Assembly (NCBI GenBank): GCA_030544215.1
Contig: JARZZO010000014.1
Span: 39,213,734-39,277,733, forward strand
Source of the DNA: Zantedeschia hybrid cultivar
Lineage: Eukaryota; Streptophyta; Magnoliopsida; Alismatales; Araceae
Direction: 5' to 3'
Length of the DNA stretch: 64,000 bases
Translations under genes and position numbers: made by a program
Notes under the pieces: generated by a model
What the model saw: the letters and a program-made list of their open reading frames with translations, nothing else
Told to the model about the DNA's origin: nothing
The model's database searches: none
Shown: piece after piece, positions 1 through 10,975 of the stretch
How the letters are laid out: each line of letters starts with the position of its first letter
How positions within the stretch are numbered: position 1 is the first letter of the stretch

Positions 1-1957
1 TCCTGCTCATGTTAAAAGACATGATATAGATAAGCTGGAGTCTAGAACTTACAAATGCAGATTTGTAGGATATCCGAAAGAAACTTACGGATATTACTTT
101 TATCATCCTGGCGAACAAAAGATGTTTGTGGCTAGGAGAGCTGTCTTTTTGGAAGAAGATTATATTCTCCAAAAGGACAGTGGGAGTAAAGTAACTATGG
201 AAGAAATTCCAGACCCACAAAATGTTAACGGTTCATTAGATGCACTATCAATTTTTGAATCTGTTCACGAAAATACACAAGAACCTCGTAGGTCAGAAAG
301 AGTACTTAAACCACCAGAAAGATATGTGGGACATATTAATTTGAATGGTTATATGATACTCTATAATGAGGATGATGATCCGAAGACTTACCAGGAGGCC
401 ATTGAAAGTCCAGAGACCAAAAAATGGCGAGAAGCCATGAATTCTGAGATTCATGCCATGCACATCAACCAAGTTTGGAACTTGGTTGACTTGCCTGAAG
501 GTATAGTACCTATCGGTTGCAAATAGATCTTTAAAAGAAAGATTGGTGCAAATGGACAAATTGAGACTTATAAGGCAAGGTTAGTGGCGAAGGATTATCG
601 TCAAAAGCAAAGTATTGGCTATGACGAAACCTTCTCACCCGTTGCTATGATTAAGTCTATCAGAATTCTTCTCGCTATTGCTGCATACCATGATTACGAA
701 ATCTGACTGATGGATCTGAAGACGGCCTTCCTCAATAGAAACCTTGAGGAGGAAGTGTATATGATACAACCAGAGGGCTTCACATCAAGAGAATCTCCAG
801 ATATAGTATGTAAGTTGTAAAGGTCCATACATGGACTAAAGTAAGCTTCCCGGAGCTGAAATATAAGGTTTGATGAGGCAATGAAATCTTATAGCTTCAT
901 TAAGAATGAAGATGAGCTTTGTGTATACAAGAAAAACAGTAAGAGCGCAATCACATTCCTGGTTCTTTACGTTGATGACATCCTATTTATTAAGAATGAT
1001 GTATGGATGATGTCATCAGTAAAGATCTGGCTATCTAAGAACTTCTCCATGAAGGATTTGGGAGAAATATCTTACGTATTGGGAATACGGATCTATAGAG
1101 ATATATCAAAGAAGATACTAGCCTTAACCCAATCCATGTACATAGAAACCATTGTCAAAAGGTTTGGAATGAAAAATTCCAAAAGCGGTCACATACCGAT
1201 GAGTCATTGAATTTATCTCTCCAAAGGTCAGTCTCCTAAGACTTCTAAAGAGAGGGCAATGATGGATAAGATTCCCTATACTTCAACCATAGGTTCTATC
1301 ATGTATGCCATGCTATGTACAAGATCTGATGTTGCATATGTTTTAAGCATTACGAGCAGACACCAGGCAGATCAAGGTGATGAACACTGGAAGGTTATGA
1401 AATGTATCCATAAGTACTTGAGAAGAACTAAGGATATGTTTCTGGTCTATGGAGGAGGAGACTTAAAGCTGCAATGATACATTGATTCGAGTTTTCAGTT
1501 TGATCCTGATGATATCAAGTCGACATTAGGTTTTGTCTTTACACTCAACGCGGGAACAATGAGCTGAAAAAGTTCCAAGCAAGAAACCACTGTTGATTCG
1601 ACAATGGAAGCTGAGTATATTGCTGCTGTTGAAGCTGCCAAGGAAGCTGTCTGGATGAAGAAATTCATCGACGATCTTGGTGTGGTGGAAAGCATCTTTA
1701 GTCCTATCCCACTGCTGTGTGACAACAATGGGGCGATTGCTCAAGCGAAAGACCCGAGGTCTGATCAGAAGTCGAAACACATTTTGCGGCGCTTTCATCT
1801 GATCAAAGAGATTATATCTCGAGGAGATGTCGTAGTGGAGAGAGTTTCTTCAGCCGTCAACATAGCAGATCTACTGACAAAGCCATTGTCTCAAAATGTC
1901 TTTGAGCGTCAGTTAGAGAATATGGGTATTTTGTATAAAAGTGATTGACTTTAGTCC
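1..1957 (+). pseudogene. Copia element A pol remnant: integrase C-terminus, reverse transcriptase, RNase H
   Basis: This is the 3' half of a Ty1/copia polyprotein entering from the left edge. Readable blocks in order are the integrase C-terminal/linker region (about 1-330), the RT start with the EAMNSEI and VWNLVDLPEG motifs (about 400-525), the RT catalytic block LYVDDILFI (near 965-995), the RT end/connection (1259-1477) and RNase H with MEAEYIAA and LLCDNNGAIAQAKD (1604-1948). At least six in-frame stops break it. Comparison with element B shows Trp or Gln codons turned into stops near 524, 704, 817, 845 and 1566, mostly by G-to-A or C-to-T transitions. It is followed by a polypurine tract and a 3' LTR. 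The RT and RNase H assignments are firm; the copia lineage is not resolved. The copy cannot make an active polyprotein. Confidence 0.9.
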
Positions 1958-1968
1958 AAGTGGGAGAT
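1958..1968 (+). other. Polypurine tract of copia A
   Basis: AAGTGGGAGAT lies directly before the LTR start TGTTAG. This is the usual plus-strand primer position and matches the reverse-strand tract of element B at 18246-18256. Confidence 0.85.
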
Positions 1969-3129
1969 TGTTAGTATTAGATGGTCTAAAAGCCAATCCG
2001 ATACTATGTATTATTCAGTTTATTAATATATAATGACATTCATTCATTGTGTGTAATTAGTTAGTTCTATGTTAATCGTATCACGATGAAGTCCATGAAC
2101 ATGTGCAACAATCTTCGGATTATGATGAGATCATAATTATGGGACCGAAGACTTATAAACACATATTCTTAATTATTCATAGTCGGAGGATGTTTAAGAA
2201 GGACATTAAACATCCGGATAGACTATTATAGGTTTCTTCAACTCATAAGATGAGGGTGACTGATCCAATAAGTCACTTGTGTGGAGACACTATGCTGGAC
2301 CTATAAGTGCTCATTGGGGAATGAGTTCACTGAACTGATTCGACCATGAATCGTTGGATGGTATATACCTCACTATTAACCAGCTCGATTCTTTTGTCAC
2401 GATTGCGTAGATGATCCTTGGACCTGAGACACCAAAGATACCTTGTTGGTACGTCTCTGAGCATTGACTTTGACTAACGAATCACTAACCATAGGTTATC
2501 AATAAGTCAGATGATCCGGTTCAGAGAAATGCCCTCGAAGGTAATTGTATGTTCAATATGGGATCACCCCCTCTCGGTATTATGAGAGAGAATGTTCTGG
2601 GAATGATGCGTGTAAGTCCCTGGCTCGAGCGAACTCTTTATCAGATAAAGAGTTATCTGATATAAATTAGTGCAATTTGATTCAAGTGATTCGACTGGCT
2701 AGAGTTTAACAGTAAACCATATCCTAAGTCGATTCGGGAACATTGCACGGATGAAGGATTATATCCGCGCGCTAACTGATGACGGAAAGGTTCCAATAGA
2801 GGGTTGCAATAACCCCAATGCCATCCAGGATCACGCCATGTTACTTGACGTCCAACGTGATCGGAAGCTCGTCCGAATCTGCTGTGGGATATCAAATTCG
2901 GCTGATTAATTAATATAAGGATATTAATTAGTTCAGTGGGTCCGTAAAGAGTTATTAGGCTTAATGGGCCATTAACTGGACTGGTATTTGGGCCTCACAA
3001 AAGGTTTTCAAGTCGATGGATAATTTGACGGGATTTCGGATAAGTGTGGATTTTTATGAAAAACTGCAAATACACTTATTATAAAAGAGCGACCGCTAGG
3101 TCGGGGGCCAGCAACCCTGACCTAGACGC
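1969..3129 (+). repeat. Copia A 3' LTR, first part
   Basis: The LTR starts with TGTTAGTATTAG right after the polypurine tract and aligns along its length with solo LTR L (48036-49517). It stops at 3129, where reverse element B begins with TGTTGGG. The missing last part of the LTR is found at about 34946-35377, ending in CCCAACA, so one LTR has been split by B. It is noncoding; short open frames inside it are not genes. Confidence 0.85.
3080..3086 (+). promoter_or_regulatory. Putative TATA box in copia A LTR
   Basis: TATAAAA sits about 50 bp before the end of the LTR's first part. The same motif in the same context occurs in solo LTR L at 49104-49110. This suggests the U3 core promoter, but no transcription start can be seen. 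Confidence 0.45.
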
Positions 3130-4474
3130 TGTTGGGTTTTCTCGGATTTCTTCGGATCGCTCACGCAGTGGAAAATAAAATATTAAAACAGCGATCCGTT
3201 CCCGTTTCGAAGAACTAAAGATTACGATTATCGGATAATCGATTCTCACCATGTACGGATTCGAATCAGCAACCGTTCGGTTCCGTCTGTGCGACATCGC
3301 AAGCCGCGCAAGCGCCCGACCTCTAGCGAAGTCCACACGATCCTCCTCACGACGGATATCCTCACGTTCCTCGTTCTTCGCAGCCTACGAAACCTCCGCC
3401 GGTCGCCGCAACGATCGCCACAACGTGCGGACGATTTCCCGTCGAACGGGATTCGAAGAAGCGGCGGAGCAGATCTAGATCTGTCTGGACGCCAGAGAGA
3501 GAGAGAAACAGAGGAGGGGTGGCTAGGGTTAGCAGCAGCTTGGCCTGCTCAGCCCGTTCGCTATGTTTTATTTTTAACTGCGCGATTTTTCACAAAAACC
3601 CTCGATTTGTATAAAACCCACTTATTTATTCATCGCCTTGAGAATCATTTGCGTGTGACCCTCTAGGCCCAAGTACCATTCCAGTTAATGGCCCAACAAG
3701 CCTAGTGACTCCTCACTGGCTTTATTAATCAATTAATAACCCTTTTTTAATTAATTAATCAATCGAATTGATGTCGTACATCGAATTCGACCGGGCCTCC
3801 GATCACGTTGGGTGCCAAGCAACACCGCGTGAACCCGGAAGGTATTGGGATTAAGTAACCCACTCTTGGAACCTTTCCGCCGACAGTTACCGTGCGGATA
3901 TAATCCTTCATTCGTACAATGCTCTCGAGTCAACTCAGGGTATGGCGTGCTGTCAAACCCTAACCGGTCGACTCACTTGGATTGGATACCGCTGATAAAT
4001 ATCGAAAAACTCATTTCTCGATATTTTCGTCCACCCTGGCCAGGGACTTCCGCACATCCTTCCTAGAGCATTCTCTCTCTAGGTACCGAGAGAGAATGAT
4101 TCCTTATTGACACACAATTCCCTTCGACGGTATTCCGCTGTACCCGATCCTTGACATTTTAGAATCCCGTGGCTAGAGATTCGTAAACCAAGGTCAAAGG
4201 ACAAAAGTCCACCGATAAGGTGTCCTTGGTGTCTCAGGTCCGAGGACCATCCATGCAATTGCGACAATAGAATCAAGCTGGTTGACAGTGAGGTACAATA
4301 CCATCCAACGATTCAGTTGGATCAGTTCAGTGAACTCATTCTCCAATGAGCACCTACATATTCGCCTTAGTGTCTCCACACAAGTAACTTATGAGATCAG
4401 TCACCCTCATCATATGAGCAGGAGTAATCTGTATTAGTCTAACAGGATATCCGATGTTCTTCTCGGATATCCTC
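3130..4474 (-). repeat. Copia B 3' LTR, outer part
   Basis: It begins with TGTTGGGTTTTCTCGG, the complement of the LTR terminus, and matches the 5' LTR at 34309-34945. It also aligns as the inverse of copia A LTR sequence at roughly 2190-3000. Gypsy C interrupts it at 4474; the sequence resumes at 18030 after a duplicated TCCTC. Confidence 0.88.
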
Positions 4475-6299
4475 TGATCGTTCCAAACTGTGCGTCGTTA
4501 AACACTCATGAAAACGTTCAATCTAAATTTATCCGGCTCACTCAAATCAGATTTTGGAAATTAATAGTGATGAGTCCGAGTCGATCCACAGGGTGATAGA
4601 ATTTTAATTTTGAGAACTTTGGAATTTAGTTAATCTAAAAATATGTGAAACTTTAAGTAAACTAATTACTTATTTAAACTAGAATTAACTTAACTAATGT
4701 TCCTAAGAATATAATTACTTAAATTAAACAAATCCTTTTTTTTTCTTTTCTTTTTCAGAAATTAAATACAAACACATATATAAAAAATAATAAGAACAAT
4801 AAAAAAAAATTATAACAAAAACATTGAAATTTAACTATGTGGAACTTATTAATTATCTAAAAATTACGAAACAAATTACAACATTATAATTTAATATTCT
4901 TAAACTAAATAAACAAAATATCAAATAACAAATAATTAATCCTAAACAATTAAACTAATTCTACACTACTGGAGAAGAGAGAGAACGGAATAACAATCTG
5001 TTTGGGATTTTGCTGGCGCAGTGGAGCGACGCTGGAAGAGCTTGCTGGGCAGGAGGAAACCGTGAAGCTGCTGGCTGGCTTCAACGGGTGCATGCACGTG
5101 GATGTGTTGGCGGTGGAGCTTGAGGCAGCTGGCTTTGCACGTGGAGAAGCTTGATGAAGAAGCTGCACGTGCATGCGCTGGAACTTGCTGGGTTGCTTGC
5201 ATGCATGCGCCGCTGGGAGGTGGTTGGTGCGTGGAGGAGTTCAAGCATGCGTGGAGGAGTTCAAGCATGCATGGAGGAGCTGTTGGCAACGTGGACTTGC
5301 TGGCCGATGAAGCTGCAGGCAACGTGGACAGGTTGATGAAGAAGCTACCGGCAACGTGGAGAAGCTTGCCGGCTGGTGCTTCGCCACAGGCTGGAAGGCG
5401 TGGATGGCCGCGCTGCTGGTGCGCTGGTGGAGCAGGTGGATGGAGGCTGGCGGCTTCACCGAACGTTGCCGCGCGTGGGGGTGTCCGAGAGAGGGAGCTA
5501 TAGAGGTTGGAGAGAAAGAAAGAGAGAATCCGAGAGAGAGAGAATACCGGAGAGAGGGAGAGAAAGAGGGAGTTGCGTGGGAAGAGAAAGAGGGAGAGTC
5601 CGAGAGAGAGAACAAAGGGAGAGCTACGGAGGGAGAGGAAATAAGGGAGAGAGAGAGTACCGGAGAGAGGGCTTGCTGGAGAGAAACCGAGAGAGAGCAG
5701 AGACGGAGAGAGGGCTGCGGGGGAGGTGAGAGAGGAGAGAGTGCTGGGAAGAGAGGAGGAGGGCTGCGGGGGAGAGGGTGAAGTATATAGAGGAAAAGAG
5801 ACGCGGGAAAGGAAACTGGAGAGAAGGGAGGAAATCGACGGACAGAGAAAAGGAAATAGAGAGATTTTCTTTATTTTGGGAGGGAAACTTTTTAAAAAAA
5901 AGAAAGTGGGGGAAAGGAAAGTGACGGGTCTTTCTTGGATTTTTCGGACAAGAATTTGGGTAGTATTAGGACCTCAAATGACGTTTTTACCCCTGCTTTA
6001 ATCTTTTGGACAAAATGACGTCGAATTTATCGAAATTCGAACACTAGACCTCCCCTAAATTTCCGGAAAATCCACTAGTTACACTGCATCATCGGCATAT
6101 CCTGTTCACATAAAATAAATATAAATTAGCACATTATCAGAAAAATAACATCATATTTATTTATTTCATCTCGGTTTTGACGAAATTGGTACCGTTGGAC
6201 TTGGTACACAATTATCTATCATTCCATGCTATTTTGCAGATGAAAACATGAGTATGATGCATATGATTGCCCTTAAATGATCAATTTAACACTTTATCA
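4475..6299 (-). repeat. Gypsy C 3' LTR (1,825 bp)
   Basis: It starts with TGATCGTTCC on the + strand and ends with CTTTATCA. The layout is an AT-rich tract (4560-4960), a GC-rich tract full of GCATGC-type palindromes (4990-5480) and a GA-rich tract (5490-5870; CT-rich on the element strand). Internal repeats include a 20-bp unit twice near 5229-5270 and a 32-bp unit near 5309-5372. Compared with the 5' LTR it has one extra 32-bp unit and lacks a 70-bp segment after about 6176. Open frames inside it follow base composition and are not genes. Confidence 0.93.
5783..5790 (-). promoter_or_regulatory. Putative TATA box of gypsy C 3' LTR
   Basis: The minus strand reads CTATATAC just upstream, in element orientation, of the CT-rich tract. 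The counterpart at 17441-17447 in the 5' LTR and similar boxes in element D make this the best candidate core promoter. No transcript evidence is available. Confidence 0.45.
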
Positions 6300-7322
6300 C
6301 ACCTCCCAACTTACTCATTGCTAGTACCTTAGCAATGCAAATAAGGAAAAGTTAGGACAAACAATGAATTATCATGTTTCATTTGTAGTATCTTTCACAA
6401 TCAATTTAAGTGGTAATCGATTGGCTAAGCTAAAAGTTTTCATATCCCACAATATTTTGATTCACGACAGGTGATTGTGCATGAAAATTGGTACGCTTAG
6501 AACTCGTTTCCGACCTTTCTGGTATATTCTTGCCTTTACTACCCTTTAGATAAGACTACTTGGGGAGGAGAAGGGAATAAAAGATTTCCCGATTAGTCAG
6601 TGAGGACCGATTTTTAGTTCCCGTCCTAACTCAACACTTTTCGCGACTTGGTCATGTTTTTGGTACGATGGACTTTTTAGCGTGGCTTTTTCATTTCATT
6701 GTACTTTTTCTTTTGAGAGTGCGTACTTTTTGCCACTCTCTTTGAATTGCCTGAGTGGAGGTGCGTACTTTTTGCCACCTACCTTCCTTTAGCTCTTTTA
6801 ATACCTTTTATTGCCTTTAGTCTTTAAGCTGTCCATTTTAAATGACCGCCTCGTTTAGAGTGCTGAGTGGGACAGTCCCCTATTACGGATCCTACACATT
6901 CCTTTCGTTCAACCCAAAAGAAAAATTAGAATAAGTAGTCTTATCCTTAAGGTTAATTCCAGCAATTCTATACTTTTGAGATCTTTCATTTATTCTAAGT
7001 TGCCGTGTGTGTGTGAAAATCATCCTGCCGTGGATTTTTGTGAAGTGGGATATTTAAACTTTCAAGGTTCTTTAACCAATGTGACCACCAAAAACTGATT
7101 TGTTTAAGATTTACTTAATGAAACATGATTTTCATGCAATTTTCATAGGATGTGAAAAGAAGTTTTAAAAATTTGACCATTTTTTAGTGAAAAAATATCA
7201 GTTTTCTTCAAAAGATTTTCCAATAAATGCATGTCAAATTGATTATCCCACCCCCCAACTTGATTGACATTGTCCTCAATGGCATAAAAGATATGAAAAA
7301 CATGCAGCCAGAAGAGAATTGT
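6300..7322 (-). other. Gypsy C 3' untranslated region, part 1, with two polypurine-tract/hairpin modules
   Basis: No coding sequence is present. Next to the LTR, CACCTCCCAAC is the complement of a polypurine tract, followed by a hairpin at 6316-6337 with an 8-bp stem (CATTGCTA/TAGCAATG). A second module lies at 7247-7281: CCCACCCCCCAAC plus a hairpin CATTG-TCCT-CAATG. The same pair is found in element D. The left-hand tract adjoins the LTR and is the functional candidate; the inner one resembles a duplicate. Confidence 0.7.
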
Positions 7323-8371
7323 TGTAACGACCCGCCACCCTATAATCGGGGATCGGATTACTAAATGGGTACCGAATCATTAATTTGGAACCAAACCAGG
7401 ATCTAATTAAGTCTGGGAGATAAATAATAAACTAAGCTAAACATTCACATCGCATTGAACTGAAATGAAAGTGCAGGAATTAAAAATTATTACAATGCGA
7501 CTCGATACAGCAAATAATTACATACTCCAACAGAAAGGAAATAATTAAACGTACAGGCCAGAAATAAAATAACAACTACGTCGGGGCATACCCCGGAATA
7601 ACCGCTGACGGTGCTCAACACACGGCCGCACTCTCCTCGCTAGGTCTGCCGAGAGTCCTCACCTGAAAACCGCAGGGGGTGAGTCTCAAAGACAAGACTC
7701 AGTAGGGATCCTTCGATCCCCACTGCCCACGCACACACCCACAAGTGCAAAGTACAGCTAACGGTAAAGTGATAAGCACAGGAGGTACAATTCCTAATTA
7801 TTAACGTGAAATCACATGCAGTCGAAATATAATAAACATGCATATTCTAAACCAGCCGACTAGGGAACCCACAACTGCCGTCTCGATAGAACTCGCTAAC
7901 CACACAACAACGGTGGGAAAAACCTCGACCCGCTGAGACCAAGCAGTAACCCCTCGGATAGCACACTAGCTACTCCGGCCCAACTGACTCAGGTGGTTAC
8001 TCCTTCCCTCAGCTTGAGTGACTCTCCGAATGTACCACTCCGACACCGGTACTAGCTGACCCCGGGGTTCACCAGGTGACCCTCTCTCACTAGGCGTCAC
8101 CCCGCCCACGCCCCCACCGGCGCTGTGCTCACGCCCCCACCAGCACAGGGTGATAAAGCGCTACAATGTCACTCCAGGTCCACAGTAACACAAAACACCG
8201 AAACCCGGCACAGTACGATCCGGTCACGTGAAAAGCCCGCGATCGCACGACACACACGCAGTGCCATCCGGTCATGAAGAATCCATCATTATCGAGCGCA
8301 CTAAAGCATGCATTAACCCACTATCTAGCAGTATGAACACGTTTTACTGGCATGAATTAGTGTTTTTCTGT

Positions 8372-8740
8372 CTTGAATCGCGTCGCCCAAGGCCGACGCC
8401 ATTCAAGCTCTATGTACTAGTTTATATAAAATACTGTCTTCAGAATCAGGCCTTAAAAGGCGTTGACACCAGTGGTCGCCTTTTGAAAGGCGTCGACATC
8501 CTCAGACGCCATTTAGCACAGAAATCCAGGAATTCCAGAAAACATTATCCAGGGGATTTCTGCCTTAAAAGGCGTCATGGCTACCCGACGCTATTCAAAT
8601 CGCGTCGCCCACCCATGACGTCTTTTAGGCCCAGAATCCCCGAACCGGCAGACTCTCAACAAGGCGATTCCTGCCTAAAAGGCGTCGCGATGGCCCGACG
8701 CCCTTCAAAAAGGCGTCGCCCATGCACGACGTCTTTCAAC
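8372..8740. repeat. Hairpin-unit array 1 in solo LTR E
   Basis: Seven units of about 35 nt, at 8372-8407, 8453-8487, 8482-8515, 8562-8598, 8594-8630, 8671-8708 and 8706-8740. Each is an imperfect inverted repeat: a T/A-rich edge (CTTGAA or TTAAAA), GCGTCG, a loop of about 8-12 nt, CGACGC, and the complementary edge. Spacing is irregular, unlike a CRISPR array. Function unknown. Confidence 0.75.
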
Positions 8741-9298
8741 CCCAGGAACCAGAGTCTGCATGAGCCCGAGGGCTCCCTTTCCAACCCCCAACAACCCCAA
8801 AATCACCAAAAAACGGAGGGGAAAGAGGGGCAATTCAATCCACAGGAAAATCACATTCATAGAAATCCCCCATAACATCAAGAAGAACCCCTAAACATGC
8901 TTGTTCTACCCCCCAAAACCAAAGATCCATAACAAGCTTAAACGGGGAAAACATAGTTTGAACACAATACTATGGGAACCGTCACCCTACCGGATACTTG
9001 AACGCCTCCGAGCTTCAAGCCGTCCACCCGTCTCGCCGCACGCCGCCGCCGGTACCGCCGTGGTCGTCCTTACTCCACCGTGACGTCGGCCGCCGTCTGG
9101 AGAGTAAAACGCCGCAGTGGAAGTGGAGGTGGTAGTGGTAGGAGCTAGGTAGAGGATGGAGTGGAGGGAAAGATGAAATGGTGGGAGGAAAAGAGGGAGG
9201 AGGAGGAATCGCCGCCGAGTTCGCTGGAAGGGAAGGTGAGAAAGAGAGAAGGAAAATGAGGGAAAGAAGGAGGGCTCGCGGGGTTAACCAGAGACTGG

Positions 9299-9588
9299 CT
9301 AAAACGCGTTGACATCAACGGACGCCTATCAGGTGACGTGACGGCTGCTCTGACAAGACTCTGAAACGTGTCGTTCGAGGCAGACGCCGTTCAGACGACC
9401 GGTCAGGGCCGTACTCTGACAATCCCAGAGTCGCAGTCTGAAAGGCGTCGACACACATGGACGCCGTTCAGGCGACACGACAGGGCCGTACTCTCGCGGC
9501 CCGAAGCCAACCCACGTGGCAGGACCTGAAACGCGTCTGCAACGGTGGACGCCGTTCAAAACGCGTCTCGATGTCCTGACGCGAATCG
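9299..9588. repeat. Hairpin-unit array 2 in solo LTR E
   Basis: Five further units near 9299-9333, 9360-9395, 9438-9473, 9525-9560 and 9557-9588, with the same GCGTCG...GACGCC core and CTGAAA or TTCAGA edges. The homologous block in LTR H is at about 60316-60600. Confidence 0.7.
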
Positions 9589-9669
9589 TCACAGAACCTC
9601 AGCCCTCACTAAGGTCAGAACTACAGGGTTCGACCCCGAAAACCGGATCCGAAAGTCACGATCCTTACA

Positions 9670-9795
9670 ATTGTGAAGGAGCGAAACAACCTGTAATTGT
9701 GAAGGACCTAAAAGGAATACAAAAACTGAAGTAAAATATTTGGTTGCCTCCCAACAAGCGCTAAGTTTATCATCTTCAGCCAGACAGAAGTTCAG
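9670..9795 (-). other. Gypsy C 3' untranslated region, part 2
   Basis: Noncoding stretch between E and the pol stop. It contains GGTTGCCTCCCAAC followed by AAGCGCT at 9742-9762, a block that, from memory, often occurs just past pol in plant gypsy elements. Element D has a mutated version at about 23765-23785. Confidence 0.6.
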
Positions 9796-10975
9796 TTAAT
9801 GTGGATCACTCAATTCTATGGATTCAGGTGACTCATTTTGAAGATTTTCAATGAGTGGTTTCAACCGTTGACCATTAACAGTGAAAGTGTTCCCACTCTT
9901 GGGATTCAGAATTTTAACGGCTCCATGATCGAAGGCTTTAACGACCACGAATGGTCCATCCCATCTGGATTTCAGTTTTCCAGGAAATAAGCGGAGCCTA
10001 GAATTAAATAGCCAAACTTTCTGATTTAGAAGAAAGGATTTTCTCACAATATGTTTATCATGAAAAGTTTTAGTTTTGACTTTATAAATCTTTGAATTTT
10101 CATAGGCCTCGTTGCGCAACTCTTCTAGCTCACTCAGTTGTAAGGTTCGGTGGGAACCAGCTTGGGCTAGGTCCAGATTGACTTGTTTGATGGCCCAATA
10201 AGCCCTATGTTCCAATTCCACCGGAAGGTGGCACGCTTTTCCAAAAACCAGGCGATAAGGAGACATGCCAATAGGAGTTTTGTAAGCGGTCTGATAGGCC
10301 CATAAAGCATCATCCAATCTTTCAGACCAATCTTTTCTATCGGGCCTAACGGACCTTTGCAGAATATTCTTGATCTCCCTATTGGAAACTTCCACTTGGC
10401 CACTGGTTTGGGGGTGATAAGGGGTAGCTACTTTGTGATTAATCCCATATTTCTTAAGCAAAGTCTGAAACTGGTAATTCGTGAAGTGCGTTCCCCCATC
10501 ACTTATGATAGCTTTAGGCCATCCGAACCGAGAAAAGATATTCTTTTGAACGAATTTAATGACCACTTTATGATCATTGGTTCGGGTGGCTACTGCTTCA
10601 ATCCATTTTGAGACATAATCCACCGCTACCAGAATATATGTATGTCCAAAAGAGGGTGGAAAAGGTCTCATAAAGTCAATTCCCCAAACATCAAAGACTT
10701 CAACCACCAAGATTGGGTTGAGTGGCATCATATCCCTTTTCCCCATATTTCCTACAGCCTGACATCGGAGGCAAGTTTTGCTAAATTCATGGGCATCTTT
10801 GAAAAGTGTGGGCCAGTAAAAACCACTTTGCAGGACTTTGGCTGCAGTTTTCTTTCCTGAGAAATGGCCCCCACAAGCTAGATTATGGCAGAAGTTGAGA
10901 ACACTCTGTTGTTCTTCTTCAGGAACACATCGCCTAATGATTTGATCAGGACAGAATTTGAATAATTCAGGATCC
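9796..10975 (-). pseudogene. Gypsy C integrase region
   Basis: C-terminal integrase part of the gypsy polyprotein. In reading order it has a zinc-binding HHCC region (HFSGKK... CLRCQAVGN, about 10750-10870), then the catalytic core with WGIDFMRPFPPSFG (first Asp), SDGGTHF (second Asp) and YHPQTSGQVEVSNREI (Glu), then a C-terminal domain ending in IELSDPH. It would insert the cDNA into chromosomes. No chromodomain follows the core. It is out of frame with the upstream RT-RNase H: near 10978 element C has CCCAAAATAAT where D has one more base, a one-base deletion. Otherwise the frame is open to the normal stop. Confidence 0.9.

Larger units (their letters stand above)
7323..9669 (-). mobile_element. 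Solo LTR E of a Tekay/Del-type chromovirus (2,347 bp)
   Basis: It is bounded by TGTAACGACCCGCC and CCTTACA and flanked by the perfect target duplication ATTGT (7318-7322, 9670-9674). It aligns along its length with the 3' LTR of chromovirus H (58341-60682), in the same minus orientation. No internal domain remains, so it is a solo LTR from LTR-LTR recombination. It lies in the 3' untranslated region of gypsy C and is therefore the youngest layer of this stack. It carries about a dozen GCGTCG...CGACGC hairpin units at 8372-8740 and 9299-9588. The 215-codon open frame at 8228-8875 is composed of these units and is not considered a gene. Confidence 0.92.

Noticed and set aside
3251..3666. Arg-rich open frames in the reverse copia B LTR (also 34432-34755)
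   Set aside because: Noncoding LTR sequence; frames are broken differently in the two LTR copies and have no known domain.
5102..5781. Open frames in the GC/GA-rich parts of LTR C (also 16798-17584, 21254-22021, 31058-31872)
   Set aside because: They lie wholly inside LTRs, occur on both strands, consist of Arg/Glu/Gly repeats from GA-rich DNA and change frame between paired LTRs.
8372..8740. CRISPR-like array
   Set aside because: The units are imperfect, irregularly spaced, lie in a plant LTR, and are not separated by equal-length spacers.
8228..8875. 215-codon open frame in solo LTR E
   Set aside because: It is made of hairpin units, is broken in LTR H at the same place, and has no domain.
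6300..9795. An env-like gene downstream of gypsy C pol
   Set aside because: Some Athila elements have one, but here the 3' region holds only noncoding sequence and the inserted solo LTR; D also lacks one.
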